54,594 bases of DNA. Origin: Pseudomonadota bacterium (GTDB lineage Bacteria > Pseudomonadota > Gammaproteobacteria > Xanthomonadales > Rhodanobacteraceae). Below the pieces are notes generated by a model. That model did not search any database. It saw nothing but the letters and a program-made list of their open reading frames with translations, and had not been told where the DNA came from. The translations under genes and the position numbers were made by a program. Below, one piece after another: positions 1 through 8,144 of the stretch (positions within the stretch are counted from its first letter, which is position 1; each line of letters starts with the position of its first letter). The DNA lies in NCBI GenBank assembly GCA_021794575.1, contig JAJYQO010000048.1:26531-81124 (forward strand), read 5' to 3'.

Positions 1-8
1 GGCGACGG

Positions 9-965
9 CTAGCGCACGAGGTCGGCTGCGCCGTTCGACATGGGGTCGGTGCAGGGGTCGGGTTGCGGGTCCAGCAGATGTGGCGGCAACGCACGCACGA
101 CCCCGGCCAGCCGCTTGAGAAACACGCCCATGGCGGTGCTTTTGCGCCAGACCATGGCCAGACGTCGGCTGGGCGGATGCGCCCGGAAACCCAGCAGGCG
201 AACGTTGGGCGCGCAGGCCACCGGCGGACGTATCGCCAGCACCGGCAGCAGGGTGATGCCGACATTGGCGGCCACCATCTGGCGCAGCGTTTCCAGGCTG
301 GTGGCGCGGAAGCCGGCGCGCTCGCCGGCGCCGCTGTCCTGGCAGACCGCCAGCGCCTGGTCGCGCAGGCAATGGCCTTCTTCGAGCAGCAAAAGGTCCA
401 CATGGTTGAGATCGGCGGCGGAAATCCGCGTGCGCGCGGCCAGTGCGTGCTGCCCGGGCACCGCCAGCACGAACGGTTCCTCGAACAGGAATTCGGCGTG
501 CAGCGAATCATCGTGTAGCGGCAGCGCCATGATGGCAACATCGAGCTTGCCCTCGCGCAGCAGGCGCAGCAGCGCTTCGGTTTTTTCCTCGGTCAGCAGC
601 AGCTCCAGCTTGGGGAACTGCTCGCGCAGGCTGGGCACCACGTGCGGCAGCAGGTAGGGACCCAGCGTCGGAAAGATGCCCATGCGCACGGTGCCGGACT
701 CCGGATCGCGGGTGCGCCGCGCGATGGCGCGGATCTGCTCGACTTCGTTGAGCACCTCGCGCGCGCGTTGCGCGATCTCCATGCCCGCTTCGGTCAGCAG
801 CACGCGCCGCGGTGTGCGCTCGACCAGGGTGATGCCGAGTTCGTCCTCGATTTTCTTGATTTGCGTCGACAGCGTGGGCTGGCTGACGAAACAGGCTTCG
901 GCGGCACGGCCGAAATGCTTGTGCTCGGCGAGCGCCACCAGATAACGCAAGTCGCGGAGATTCAT
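9..965 (-). CDS. oxyR: OxyR, LysR-family peroxide-sensing regulator
   Basis: This is a 318-residue LysR-type transcription factor that in its family senses hydrogen peroxide and switches on catalase, alkyl hydroperoxide reductase and related genes. The N-terminal winged helix-turn-helix spans about residues 1-60 (FGRAAEACFVSQPTLSTQI), followed by the linker helix and the effector domain. The two redox cysteines are present in GHCLRDQALAVC at residues 199 and 208, the same numbering as in E. coli OxyR, which separates it from other LysR proteins. A C-terminal tail makes it slightly longer than E. coli OxyR (305). It is divergent from prmC with 98 bp between starts; a weak TATAGT on the minus strand at 995-1000 may be its -10. 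Confidence 0.93.
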   Translation of the reverse strand: MNLRDLRYLVALAEHKHFGRAAEACFVSQPTLSTQIKKIEDELGITLVERTPRRVLLTEAGMEIAQRAREVLNEVEQIRAIARRTRDPESGTVRMGIFPTLGPYLLPHVVPSLREQFPKLELLLTEEKTEALLRLLREGKLDVAIMALPLHDDSLHAEFLFEEPFVLAVPGQHALAARTRISAADLNHVDLLLLEEGHCLRDQALAVCQDSGAGERAGFRATSLETLRQMVAANVGITLLPVLAIRPPVACAPNVRLLGFRAHPPSRRLAMVWRKSTAMGVFLKRLAGVVRALPPHLLDPQPDPCTDPMSNGAADLVR

Positions 966-1063
966 GCGCAGCGATCGAGGCAGTCAATGGCCGGACTATA
1001 CCCCGGCAGCCGTGGCGCGGCTCGCGTAGCATGCGCGCAGATTTTGCTTAGCCGCGAGTGCCG

Positions 1064-1912
1064 ATGAACGATCTGCGCAGTCTGCTGGCCGCCGCGCGCC
1101 CGCGTCTGCAGGGCCCCGATGCCACGCTTGAGGCCGAGTGGTTGCTTGCCGCAGCGCTGGAACGGCCGCGCAGTTGGCTGTACGCGCACGCCGAGGCAGT
1201 GCCTGATCCGGCTGACGCGGCGCGTTTCGAGACGCTGCTGACGCGCCGTGCCGCGGGCGAGCCGGTGGCCTATCTGCTCGGGCGCCGGGGATTCTGGACG
1301 CTCGAGCTGGAAGTGGGTCCGGAGTGCCTGATTCCGCGCCCCGAAACCGAACTGCTGCTCGAGCAGGCGCTGCTGTGCATGCCGACGGACGCTGCATTGG
1401 CCGTGGCGGATCTCGGCACCGGCAGCGGCGCGCTGGCGCTGGCCATGGCCAGCGCGCGGCCGCGGGCGCGCATTACCGCGACCGACGCGAGCATGTCCGC
1501 GCTGCTCTGCGCCCGCGCCAATGCGCAGCGCCTCGGTTTGGCCGACCGCATCGGATTCGCTGCAGGTGACTGGTGCGCAGCGCTGGGGGCAGCGCGTTTT
1601 CGCGTCATTGTCGCCAATCCGCCGTATCTGGCCGAGGACGATCCGCACTTGCTGGAAGGCGATCTGCGTTTCGAGCCGCGTATGGCGCTGGTGGCCGGCG
1701 CGGATGGACTGGAAGCCCTGCGCACGATTACCGCATGTGCGCCGGTACATCTCGAGCCGGGCGGCTGGCTGCTGCTGGAGCATGGCGCCGGACAAGGGCC
1801 GGCCGTGCGCGCGCTGCTGGCCGCGTGCGGCTTCGCACAGGTGCGCAGCGTGCCCGATCTGCAGGCGCACGAACGCGTCACGTTGGGGCAGTGGCCCGGC
1901 GCCGATGGTTGA
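1064..1912 (+). CDS. prmC: PrmC (HemK), peptide chain release factor glutamine methyltransferase
   Basis: The 282-residue protein uses S-adenosylmethionine to methylate the glutamine of the GGQ motif of release factors RF1 and RF2. It has the N-terminal helical domain (1-90), the family motif RPETE (92-96), the SAM-binding DLGTGSG (116-122) and the catalytic NPPY (185-188). ATG 1064 is chosen; an in-frame GTG two codons upstream (1058) is possible. In many proteobacteria prmC follows prfA, but here it is divergent from oxyR and followed by a thioesterase gene 57 bp downstream. Confidence 0.95.
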   Translation: MNDLRSLLAAARPRLQGPDATLEAEWLLAAALERPRSWLYAHAEAVPDPADAARFETLLTRRAAGEPVAYLLGRRGFWTLELEVGPECLIPRPETELLLEQALLCMPTDAALAVADLGTGSGALALAMASARPRARITATDASMSALLCARANAQRLGLADRIGFAAGDWCAALGAARFRVIVANPPYLAEDDPHLLEGDLRFEPRMALVAGADGLEALRTITACAPVHLEPGGWLLLEHGAGQGPAVRALLAACGFAQVRSVPDLQAHERVTLGQWPGADG

Positions 1913-1969
1913 GCCTGGTCGCAGCGAGGCGCATGCACGCCATAATCGTGTTGCCGGATGGAGTCGAAG

Positions 1970-2464
1970 ATGACCGATACGCAGCGCGAAATCAGTTTTC
2001 GCTTCCTGGCGCAGCCCACCGACGTCAATTTCGGCGGCAAGGTGCACGGCGGCGCAGTGATGAAGTGGATCGATCAGGCCGCCTACGCGGCCGCGGTGGG
2101 CTGGAGTGGGGCGTATTGCGTCACCGTGGCGCTCTCCGGCCTCAGCTTCATTGCGCCCATCCGCATCGGCGATCTGGTCACCGTGCACGTCAAGCTGATC
2201 CGCACCGGACACAGCAGCATGCAATTCGCGGTGGACGTGCTGGCGCGCGATCTGAAAGCACGCCAGCAGCGTCTGGCCACCAGTTGCGTGATCGCCTTCG
2301 TGGCGCTGGATGCGCCGGACGGCGCACCGGTGGGCGTGCCGCCATGGCGTCCGCAAAGCGCCGATGACGCGCGTCTGGCCGAGCGCGCCGAGGAATTGGC
2401 GCGGCTGTCCAAGGCCATGGAACAGGCGCTGCAGGGCAGTGCAGCACCGGCCGTCCGCGGCTAG
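1970..2464 (+). CDS. Hotdog-fold acyl-CoA thioesterase (YciA/BFIT type)
   Basis: A 164-residue single-hotdog protein expected to hydrolyse acyl-CoA to free acid and CoA in the cytoplasm. The hotdog helix and its acidic residue lie in GGKVHGGAVMKWIDQAA (about 22-38), the usual pattern of YciA and cytosolic acyl-CoA hydrolases, and the strand LSFIAPIRIGDLV follows. ATG 1970 is preferred because GGAG lies seven bases upstream; an in-frame ATG at 1958 would add four residues but has no clear ribosome site. The chain length it prefers cannot be read from sequence. Its TAG stop overlaps the TAG stop of the convergent usher gene. Confidence 0.85.
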   Translation: MTDTQREISFRFLAQPTDVNFGGKVHGGAVMKWIDQAAYAAAVGWSGAYCVTVALSGLSFIAPIRIGDLVTVHVKLIRTGHSSMQFAVDVLARDLKARQQRLATSCVIAFVALDAPDGAPVGVPPWRPQSADDARLAERAEELARLSKAMEQALQGSAAPAVRG

Positions 2465-5013
2465 CTCTTGGGCGTGGCCGGCAGCACCAGGTTCTGCTGG
2501 AACAGGAACGAACGGGTCAACGTCACCACGCGTGTGCTGCCTGCCACGCGCACGCGGTAGGTACCGGGCATCAGCCCGTCGATGCGGTAGTAGCCCCAGG
2601 CGTCGCTGTCGGTGCGCTGCACGATGTTGCCGCGGGCATCCAGAATCTCGATCGGTGCATTGGCCAGCGGCGTGGTGCCGCGGGTGATGCGGCCGGCGAA
2701 GCCGAGTTGCAGCGAAATGTGGAAATTGGCCGTGGTGGTGACGCCGGCGCGCACTTGCACCCAGGGCGCCTTGCGGTCAGGCACGAGGTCGATCGGCAAG
2801 TGCTCGGCGTCCAGTTGCACGCGGTACACGCCTGGCGGCAGGTCGGCGATCAGGTAGTGGCCGTCGGCATCCAGCCGGCCGTGCGGACGGCCGTCCACCA
2901 ACAGCGGCACGCCGGCCAGATCGGACCAGTGCACGTTGGCCGGCAACTTGCCGCTGACGCGCCCGGCGATGCTGCCTTGCCGTGCCGCATAGCTGTCCAT
3001 GCCGCCGCGTACCAGACCGGATGGGGTCACCGCGAAATCCGCCACCAGCACGAACTGCACCAACAGGCCATTCTGGCCGGGTTGCGCGGCGATCAGCGGA
3101 TCGTTTTGCACCTGCAGGTGCGCGGACAATCCCGGAATGGCCTCGACCGCCGCATCCAGCAGGTAACCGAAGTGCCCGCGCCCCTGCAGCACGCCGGCCG
3201 TCCACAGTACCGGCCGCGGACCGCGCCACAGGCCGCTCAGCAGTGCCGAATAGCGCGTACCGAGATAACCATCGTGCGTAGCAGACAGCGTGCTGCCGTA
3301 GCCATCGCTGAAGCTGTGCTGCCATTGCTCCTGGCTCACCCCGGAGTACCGGCTCAGCGACACCTGGTCACGCGGGCCGGGCAGCCAGTTGGCGTTCCAC
3401 GCATAGTTGCCGAAATAGTCCGGCTGTGCGCTGACGCCCAGACTGTCGAATGGCCGCCAGCTGAAGCCGGGCTTCACGAAGCGGATGCGCTGTCCGAAGA
3501 TGGGATCGTAGGCATCGCGCCCGCTGAGGTTCAGCCCCAGATCCGGCGAGGCGTTCCAGCCCAGCGTGGCGTAGCGGTCGTACGAGCTTTGCAGATAGCC
3601 CGGGAAGTAGTTGGCGCCGCGCTGGATGGCATAGCCGGTCCAGGACAGGTTGTGCGTCTGGCCTTGTCCGGACAGGCTCCACGCACCGGCGCTGCCATTG
3701 CGGCCCAGCGTCAGCCCCCAGGTGCCCAGCGCACCGAAGCCGCCGACCGCGTTGACGATGCCGTAGTTCTGGCCCAGCGCACGCTGCACCGTGCTGCCCA
3801 GCGTCCAGCGTTGATCCAGGCCGTAACGCAACTGGTAGAAGCCGCCCAGACCGTGGGTGCCGACGGCGGGATCCAGCGGATTGCCATCGGCGCCGGCGCC
3901 ACCGTAGGAAATGATGGTTCCCGCCGGCAAGGCTTGCGCGCTGTTGGCCACACTGACCTGTTCGATGCGCAGCGGGGTGCCATCGCCGAAGCGCTGGTAT
4001 AGCGCCACCTCCACGCGCTGGTCGCCGCGCAGCAGGACATCGCGGAACGCCCAGGTGCCATCGAGCCTGATCGCCGTACGCGCCACCGCCCTGCCATTGA
4101 TGCGCAGTTCCGCGATGCCCCCTGGAGGGCCATCACTGCCGCGGATGACGCGCCCGCCCTGCAGCTGGCTGGCCACGAACTGGTTGGCGCCAGCAGCCTC
4201 GCCGTAGACCAGTGCAGGCTGATTGGTCCAGGCGTACTGCACACCGGTCAGGTCGGCATAGGGCAACAGCGGGTCCAGGGCCAGTTGGTCGTTGCCCAGC
4301 AGCCAGCGTCCGTTGCCCTGGTCGAGAATCCAGCCATAGTCGGTCAACCGGTTCCGTCCGCCGGGGTTGGTGTAGTAGCGCAGACGCCAGAAGCCCGGTC
4401 CCAGCGCGCCGCCCAGGTCGGTGTAGCTGCTCAGTGCGCTGCTGTTGCCGAGGCGCGTGTAATAAGCCTCGCTGTGCCAACTGGAGAGACTCAGCGATGG
4501 CGCGTAGATGTCGGGCTTGACCTGCGCCGCGGTCAACACCGATGCCTGCGCACTGCCGCCGGGATTCCACGGCAGGTCGACCTTCAGCGCGAACTCCTGT
4601 TCGTCGAAAACGATCCTGGCACCCAGCTTGGCGGCAAGCTTGGCGATGGAAAAGTAGCGCTTGCCGTCATGACGGATGGCCTCGGCGCTCTGCAATTGTG
4701 CCGTGCCCAGCGGCGTGGGCAGCAGCAGCAGCGGCCCTTGCACCTGCACCAGCGTGCCGATGCGCCGCGCGAACTGGTCGAGTTCGACCGCATAGCCGCC
4801 TCCTCGCGCAAGCGGCAGCAGGCGCACGCTTGCGCCGGTGTCGTTGCCGTCGAGGATCAAGCCCGCGACCTGCGTCTGGTGATGACTCTCGGCGATGTAA
4901 CCGGGGGGAGCGGGGAGCGCGGCGTCGGCCGCCCGCGCGGCCTGTGCCGCAATCAGGATCGCGAGCGTTGACAGCAGTCCGCAGATCCAGCGGCAGCATG
5001 CCCGATCGTGCAC
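2461..5013 (-). CDS. Divergent outer-membrane usher of a chaperone-usher system
   Basis: About 850 residues from the GTG at 5013, eight bases after the chaperone stop; an upstream extension inside the chaperone gene is open but unlikely. A signal peptide (about 1-28, ending AQAARA) is followed by a small N-terminal domain, a long region rich in aromatic and glycine-bearing strands typical of a large beta-barrel, and, around 285-340, a sandwich segment (GGIAELRINGRAVAR... TWAFRDVLL) that resembles the usher plug. Two C-terminal carboxypeptidase-regulatory-like beta-sandwich domains follow (about 680-769 and 770-850, each with a Y/L-x-DLPPGVYRV or GLMPGTYRV turn). Order pilin-minor subunit-chaperone-usher supports the call. 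It is far from PapC/FimD by eye; nearest relatives may be CS1/alpha-type ushers. Family is inferred, not proven. Confidence 0.68.
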   Translation of the reverse strand: MHDRACCRWICGLLSTLAILIAAQAARAADAALPAPPGYIAESHHQTQVAGLILDGNDTGASVRLLPLARGGGYAVELDQFARRIGTLVQVQGPLLLLPTPLGTAQLQSAEAIRHDGKRYFSIAKLAAKLGARIVFDEQEFALKVDLPWNPGGSAQASVLTAAQVKPDIYAPSLSLSSWHSEAYYTRLGNSSALSSYTDLGGALGPGFWRLRYYTNPGGRNRLTDYGWILDQGNGRWLLGNDQLALDPLLPYADLTGVQYAWTNQPALVYGEAAGANQFVASQLQGGRVIRGSDGPPGGIAELRINGRAVARTAIRLDGTWAFRDVLLRGDQRVEVALYQRFGDGTPLRIEQVSVANSAQALPAGTIISYGGAGADGNPLDPAVGTHGLGGFYQLRYGLDQRWTLGSTVQRALGQNYGIVNAVGGFGALGTWGLTLGRNGSAGAWSLSGQGQTHNLSWTGYAIQRGANYFPGYLQSSYDRYATLGWNASPDLGLNLSGRDAYDPIFGQRIRFVKPGFSWRPFDSLGVSAQPDYFGNYAWNANWLPGPRDQVSLSRYSGVSQEQWQHSFSDGYGSTLSATHDGYLGTRYSALLSGLWRGPRPVLWTAGVLQGRGHFGYLLDAAVEAIPGLSAHLQVQNDPLIAAQPGQNGLLVQFVLVADFAVTPSGLVRGGMDSYAARQGSIAGRVSGKLPANVHWSDLAGVPLLVDGRPHGRLDADGHYLIADLPPGVYRVQLDAEHLPIDLVPDRKAPWVQVRAGVTTTANFHISLQLGFAGRITRGTTPLANAPIEILDARGNIVQRTDSDAWGYYRIDGLMPGTYRVRVAGSTRVVTLTRSFLFQQNLVLPATPKS

Positions 5014-5020
5014 GTCATGC

Positions 5021-5866
5021 TCACTTATGGTTCGGCGGTACGTTGAAGCGCAGCTCGCGCTCGATGTTCGGCGCGCCAAACGTGCCACGCATGTACAGCA
5101 CGTAGTTGCCGGGCGGTAGCCCGTTCTTGTCCTCGAACTCGAGGCGCACGCCGCGCGTCAGGCCGGGCAGGTCTGCATCCAGCGGCAGCGCGCCGTTGGC
5201 CACGAGGCCCGATGGCGCCTTGAGGTGTTCATCACCCAGATGCGCGGGCCATGGCCCGGTGGCCGGTACCGCGCCCCGCTTCCACACCACGTACTGGCCG
5301 ATCATGCGCGCTGTGGCGTTGCCGGTGTTGCGCACCTCGAAGCTGACGCCATGCGCATCCGGTTTGGCGCTGACGATCTCGCCTTGCATCGTGTAGGGCG
5401 GCACGCGCGCATACACCGCGGCGCCCAGCTGGATCAGCACGCGGAAGGTACCCTTGGGCTGGCGGCCTTCCGGTTCCTGGCTAAAGTAGATCATCGCCCG
5501 GTGCTCGCCCGGCAACAGCGGCACCGCCGGGCGGATGGCGAAGCGCACCACCTGCGAACTTTCCGGCGGCAGCACGAACCGCGTGGGATTGATCTGCAGC
5601 CAGGGCGCCAGCGATTGCTCTTCCAGCGGCGCCGGTTCGACCTGGCCCTTGGCGTTCATGGTCCAGTTGATCACCGATACCGCGATGGGGATCGCTGTCT
5701 TGGAAAAGTTCATCAGCCGGAACGAATAAGTCTGGTTCGGCTGCTTGTCGAGATCGATGGTGTAGATCTGCGGTGTGATGGCCACCTGCGCCATCACCAC
5801 GGATGCCGGTAGCAGGCCAAGTGCGGCAGCGAGCAGCCAGACGGCCCGGCGGAGTGGTCGGCTCAT
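5021..5866 (-). CDS. PapD-like periplasmic pilus chaperone
   Basis: A 281-residue exported protein with a signal peptide (MSRPLRRAVWLLAAALGLLPASVVMA) and a PapD-like N-terminal immunoglobulin domain: the strand YTIDLDKQPNQTYSFRLMN, then PWLQINPTRFVLPPESSQVV and the strand pair ending GEHRAMIYFSQEP, where such chaperones cap pilin subunits by donor-strand complementation. The second domain (about 155-275) is another beta-sandwich. ATG 5866 overlaps the preceding stop (ATGA 5863-5866), pointing to translational coupling with the upstream subunit gene; the usher begins eight bases after its TGA. Chaperone assignment is firmer than that of the other members of the operon. Confidence 0.82.
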   Translation of the reverse strand: MSRPLRRAVWLLAAALGLLPASVVMAQVAITPQIYTIDLDKQPNQTYSFRLMNFSKTAIPIAVSVINWTMNAKGQVEPAPLEEQSLAPWLQINPTRFVLPPESSQVVRFAIRPAVPLLPGEHRAMIYFSQEPEGRQPKGTFRVLIQLGAAVYARVPPYTMQGEIVSAKPDAHGVSFEVRNTGNATARMIGQYVVWKRGAVPATGPWPAHLGDEHLKAPSGLVANGALPLDADLPGLTRGVRLEFEDKNGLPPGNYVLYMRGTFGAPNIERELRFNVPPNHK

Positions 5867-6633
5867 GGCGAAGTCAAGGTGGCTTGCACGATGTCGAGTG
5901 TGTAATTGCCGGCGCCCTGCGCGGCGAACGTGCTGCTGAGGAAGCTGAAGCTGACGTTGGCCGACCAGATATTGCACAAGAAGAGGTGGCCCGGCCGGTT
6001 GGTGTAGTAGCAATAGTAGGGGTTGTTCGGGTCGGCAAAATAGGTCGTGGTGTAAGTCGCATGCATGCGCAGCGTGTTGGCGGTGGCCACGACCGTGCTG
6101 CCGCTGCCCGCCGGATTGCTGGTCAGCGTGGTGGTGAACGGCGCACCCTGGTTGCAGCTGGCATCGGTGGCGTACTGGAACAGCGTGCCGGCGTTGCGCG
6201 GCACATTGGTCGCGACGTTACCGGTCGGTGCCGCGCCCAGATTGGCGCTGAGTGCTCCGCCCGCGGCATTGGCCGGCGTGGAAATGGTCCCTAGTGAAAA
6301 ATTGCCAGAGGCCTGCCCGGTGAGGTCGAACACGCCGATCGAGTTCAGCGTGCTGCTGCCGGAAAGGCCGCCGAGAAATCCGTAAATGGTGCAGCCGCCG
6401 CCGGCCCTGCGTGGTGCAGCAGCGTAGGGCGCCAACACGCGGCCCACCGCGGCATGGCCGCTGCCGCGGGCACCGGTAGTGGCGACTGTCGTGCCGGGCG
6501 CGCTGGCGAACGCGCTGGCCGGACCCAGCACACCGATCGTGCCGCCGCTGCGTGTCAGCGTGGCCTGCGCAAAAAGCGACGGCGGCACCGCGATCAGTGC
6601 CGCCGTCAGCAGCATGGCGCGTAGGCGCGGCAT
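5863..6633 (-). CDS. Exported minor subunit or tip adhesin of the chaperone-usher locus
   Basis: A 256-residue protein with a clear signal peptide (MPRLRAMLLTAALIAVPPSLFA), GGAG seven bases before its ATG, and a beta-rich, Ser/Thr/Gly/Ala-rich body. The second half contains several cysteines, including CNQG near 165 and a Tyr/Cys-rich stretch (PYYCYYTNRPGHLFLC), which could form disulfides in the periplasm. The C-terminus (NYTLDIVQATLTSP) alternates hydrophobic and polar residues as pilin end strands do. I do not recognise the family; it may belong to the DUF4402 or spore-coat-U-like pilin world. Its place between the pilin and the chaperone suggests a minor subunit or adhesin. Confidence 0.6.
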   Translation of the reverse strand: MPRLRAMLLTAALIAVPPSLFAQATLTRSGGTIGVLGPASAFASAPGTTVATTGARGSGHAAVGRVLAPYAAAPRRAGGGCTIYGFLGGLSGSSTLNSIGVFDLTGQASGNFSLGTISTPANAAGGALSANLGAAPTGNVATNVPRNAGTLFQYATDASCNQGAPFTTTLTSNPAGSGSTVVATANTLRMHATYTTTYFADPNNPYYCYYTNRPGHLFLCNIWSANVSFSFLSSTFAAQGAGNYTLDIVQATLTSP

Positions 6634-6659
6634 GCACTGGCTCCGTCGGGTCGTCCCGC

Positions 6660-7292
6660 TCAGGTGCTGGTGGCGGTGATGTAGATCGTCGCGCCGGCGT
6701 AGGTGTCGGCCGTCGACGCGCTGCTCAGATCCAGATTCATAGTCACGTTGCCGGTCTGCGGTGTGCCGCCGAGGCCGGTACCGGTGAACGAACCATTGGT
6801 CGTCGCCAGACTGCTCAAGCCGATGGTGGCGGTAGAGCCGCTGGATGTCCCCGTCAGCGTGGCGCCGGTGCTGGTACCGGTACTGCTGAAGGACACCGAG
6901 ACGGCAGTGCTACCTGACGATGGCGTGGTGATCGAGCGCACCGCCCAGAAGTTGCTGAGCGTCAGCGCGGCGCTGCTGATACCACCGGCAACTGCGCCGG
7001 CGGGAGAAGTCAAGCTCGCCGAGAGAGTGCTGCTGGTACCGCTGGCCGTCACGCCTTGTGCGCCCAGGCCGGCTGGCGCGCCACCTGCAAGCGTCAACAG
7101 TGCGCTCTGGGGAATCGTCAGATCGACTTCGCTGTAGTAGTAGAGCAGGGTCACGGGCTGCAGGATGACTTTGAATGTGGTGCTGCCGGTGGCCGTGTCG
7201 GCCGCGGCCGGCGTGGGAGCGAGCGCCATACCGAGCGCTATGGCCAGACTGGCGGCGAGGGCGCTGGCGCGCAGGGTGTTGGTGAAGCTCAT
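6660..7292 (-). CDS. Major pilin-like subunit of the chaperone-usher locus
   Basis: A 210-residue exported protein: signal peptide MSFTNTLRASALAASLAIAL... ending near TPAAA, then a body dominated by Ser, Thr, Gly and Ala with almost no charge and no cysteine, as in non-disulfide pilins. The end (GNVTMNLDLSS...YAGATIYITATST) is a typical terminal beta-strand pair of pilin-like subunits. ATG 7292 is preceded by GGAG with eight-base spacing. It is the first gene of the leftward operon and so probably the most abundant product. The function is inferred from context and composition rather than from a recognised family. Confidence 0.62.
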   Translation of the reverse strand: MSFTNTLRASALAASLAIALGMALAPTPAAADTATGSTTFKVILQPVTLLYYYSEVDLTIPQSALLTLAGGAPAGLGAQGVTASGTSSTLSASLTSPAGAVAGGISSAALTLSNFWAVRSITTPSSGSTAVSVSFSSTGTSTGATLTGTSSGSTATIGLSSLATTNGSFTGTGLGGTPQTGNVTMNLDLSSASTADTYAGATIYITATST

Positions 7293-7757
7293 CGTGGCGA
7301 TCTCCAAGGGTTTAGGGTCGGTTGGACGGGGCCGGATCGGTCCGGGCATGTGGTTCACAAGCAAACGGGATGCCAATCGACTCGATCTCTGCGAGGCCGC
7401 TATTTCGTGGCTGCCTCCACATGGGGTAAGTTATTGTTAAAACTTAATTTTTTAAATGTGGGTGGATGCGCCGGCACAGTCTGGCCATGAAATGGCAAAT
7501 GATTGTCACAGCGCGTCATTGGGCCAAGTACGTCACATGCGATCCTGACGCTGTTTGTGAGCGCGTCTGCAATTCTTGAATTGACAGTCGCGCAAAAATC
7601 TGCAAGGCGATGCATCGATCGCTGGGGCGCCGCGCACGGATGGCGGATGCACCGACTCTGGCAGGTCGGCCATCGCCATCCGCGCGTCCGCGCAGTCTGA
7701 GGCCCCCGTTGTTGTTGACACTCCCGTAGGTGCCGCCGACAATGCGCGTTCTTTGTT
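7293..7757. other. Intergenic region between the pilus operon and the tRNA operon
   Basis: This 465-base stretch separates two divergent units and I see no convincing gene in it. It should hold the leftward promoter of the pilus operon. Its notable feature is an AT-rich patch at about 7426-7459 (GTTATTGTTAAAACTTAATTT and on), which stands out sharply from the GC-rich surroundings and could be an UP element or a site for an H-NS-like silencer. The right end holds the promoter of the tRNA operon. Confidence 0.6.
7715..7743 (+). promoter_or_regulatory. Sigma-70 promoter of the tRNA-Tyr/Gly/Thr-tuf operon
   Basis: TTGACA at 7715-7720 and GACAAT at 7738-7743 are separated by 17 bases. The -10 is followed by the GC-rich discriminator GCGCG, the usual mark of a stable-RNA promoter under stringent control. 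Transcription would begin about seven bases before the mature tRNA-Tyr end. Confidence 0.82.
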
Positions 7758-7843
7758 GGAGGGATACCCAAGCGGCCAACGGGGGCAGACTGTAAATCTG
7801 CTGGCTCACGCCTTCGGTGGTTCGAATCCACCTCCCTCCACCA
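7758..7843 (+). tRNA. tRNA-Tyr (anticodon GTA)
   Basis: The acceptor stem GGAGGGA pairs with TCCCTCC at 7833-7839, followed by A and an encoded CCA. The anticodon loop CTGTAAA gives GTA, and the long variable arm (CTGGCTCACGCCTTC) is that of a class II tRNA, as expected for bacterial tRNA-Tyr. First gene of the operon. Confidence 0.97.
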
Positions 7844-7916
7844 GGTCGCGCCATGCTCTCGATGGCCTTGGGGTGACCCACCCACAAGCGACAGCGAAGG
7901 CAGGCACCGCGTCCGG

Positions 7917-7990
<74 letters not shown>

Positions 7991-8016
7991 TTGAAGGCTC
8001 GCGCAGGCAACACCCC

Positions 8017-8092
<76 letters not shown>

Positions 8093-8144
8093 CACCGCGG
8101 CCGTCGGCCGCACTTTAACCTTTTCCACTTTCTTGAAGATCTTT

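Noticed and set aside
962-2356. 464-codon minus-strand frame covering prmC and the thioesterase gene
   Set aside because: It lies opposite two genes with clear motifs, and its translation has no recognisable domain.
7576-7610. TTGACA at 7581-7586 as the pilus or tRNA promoter
   Set aside because: No acceptable -10 lies 16-18 bases downstream, and a better match exists at 7715-7743.
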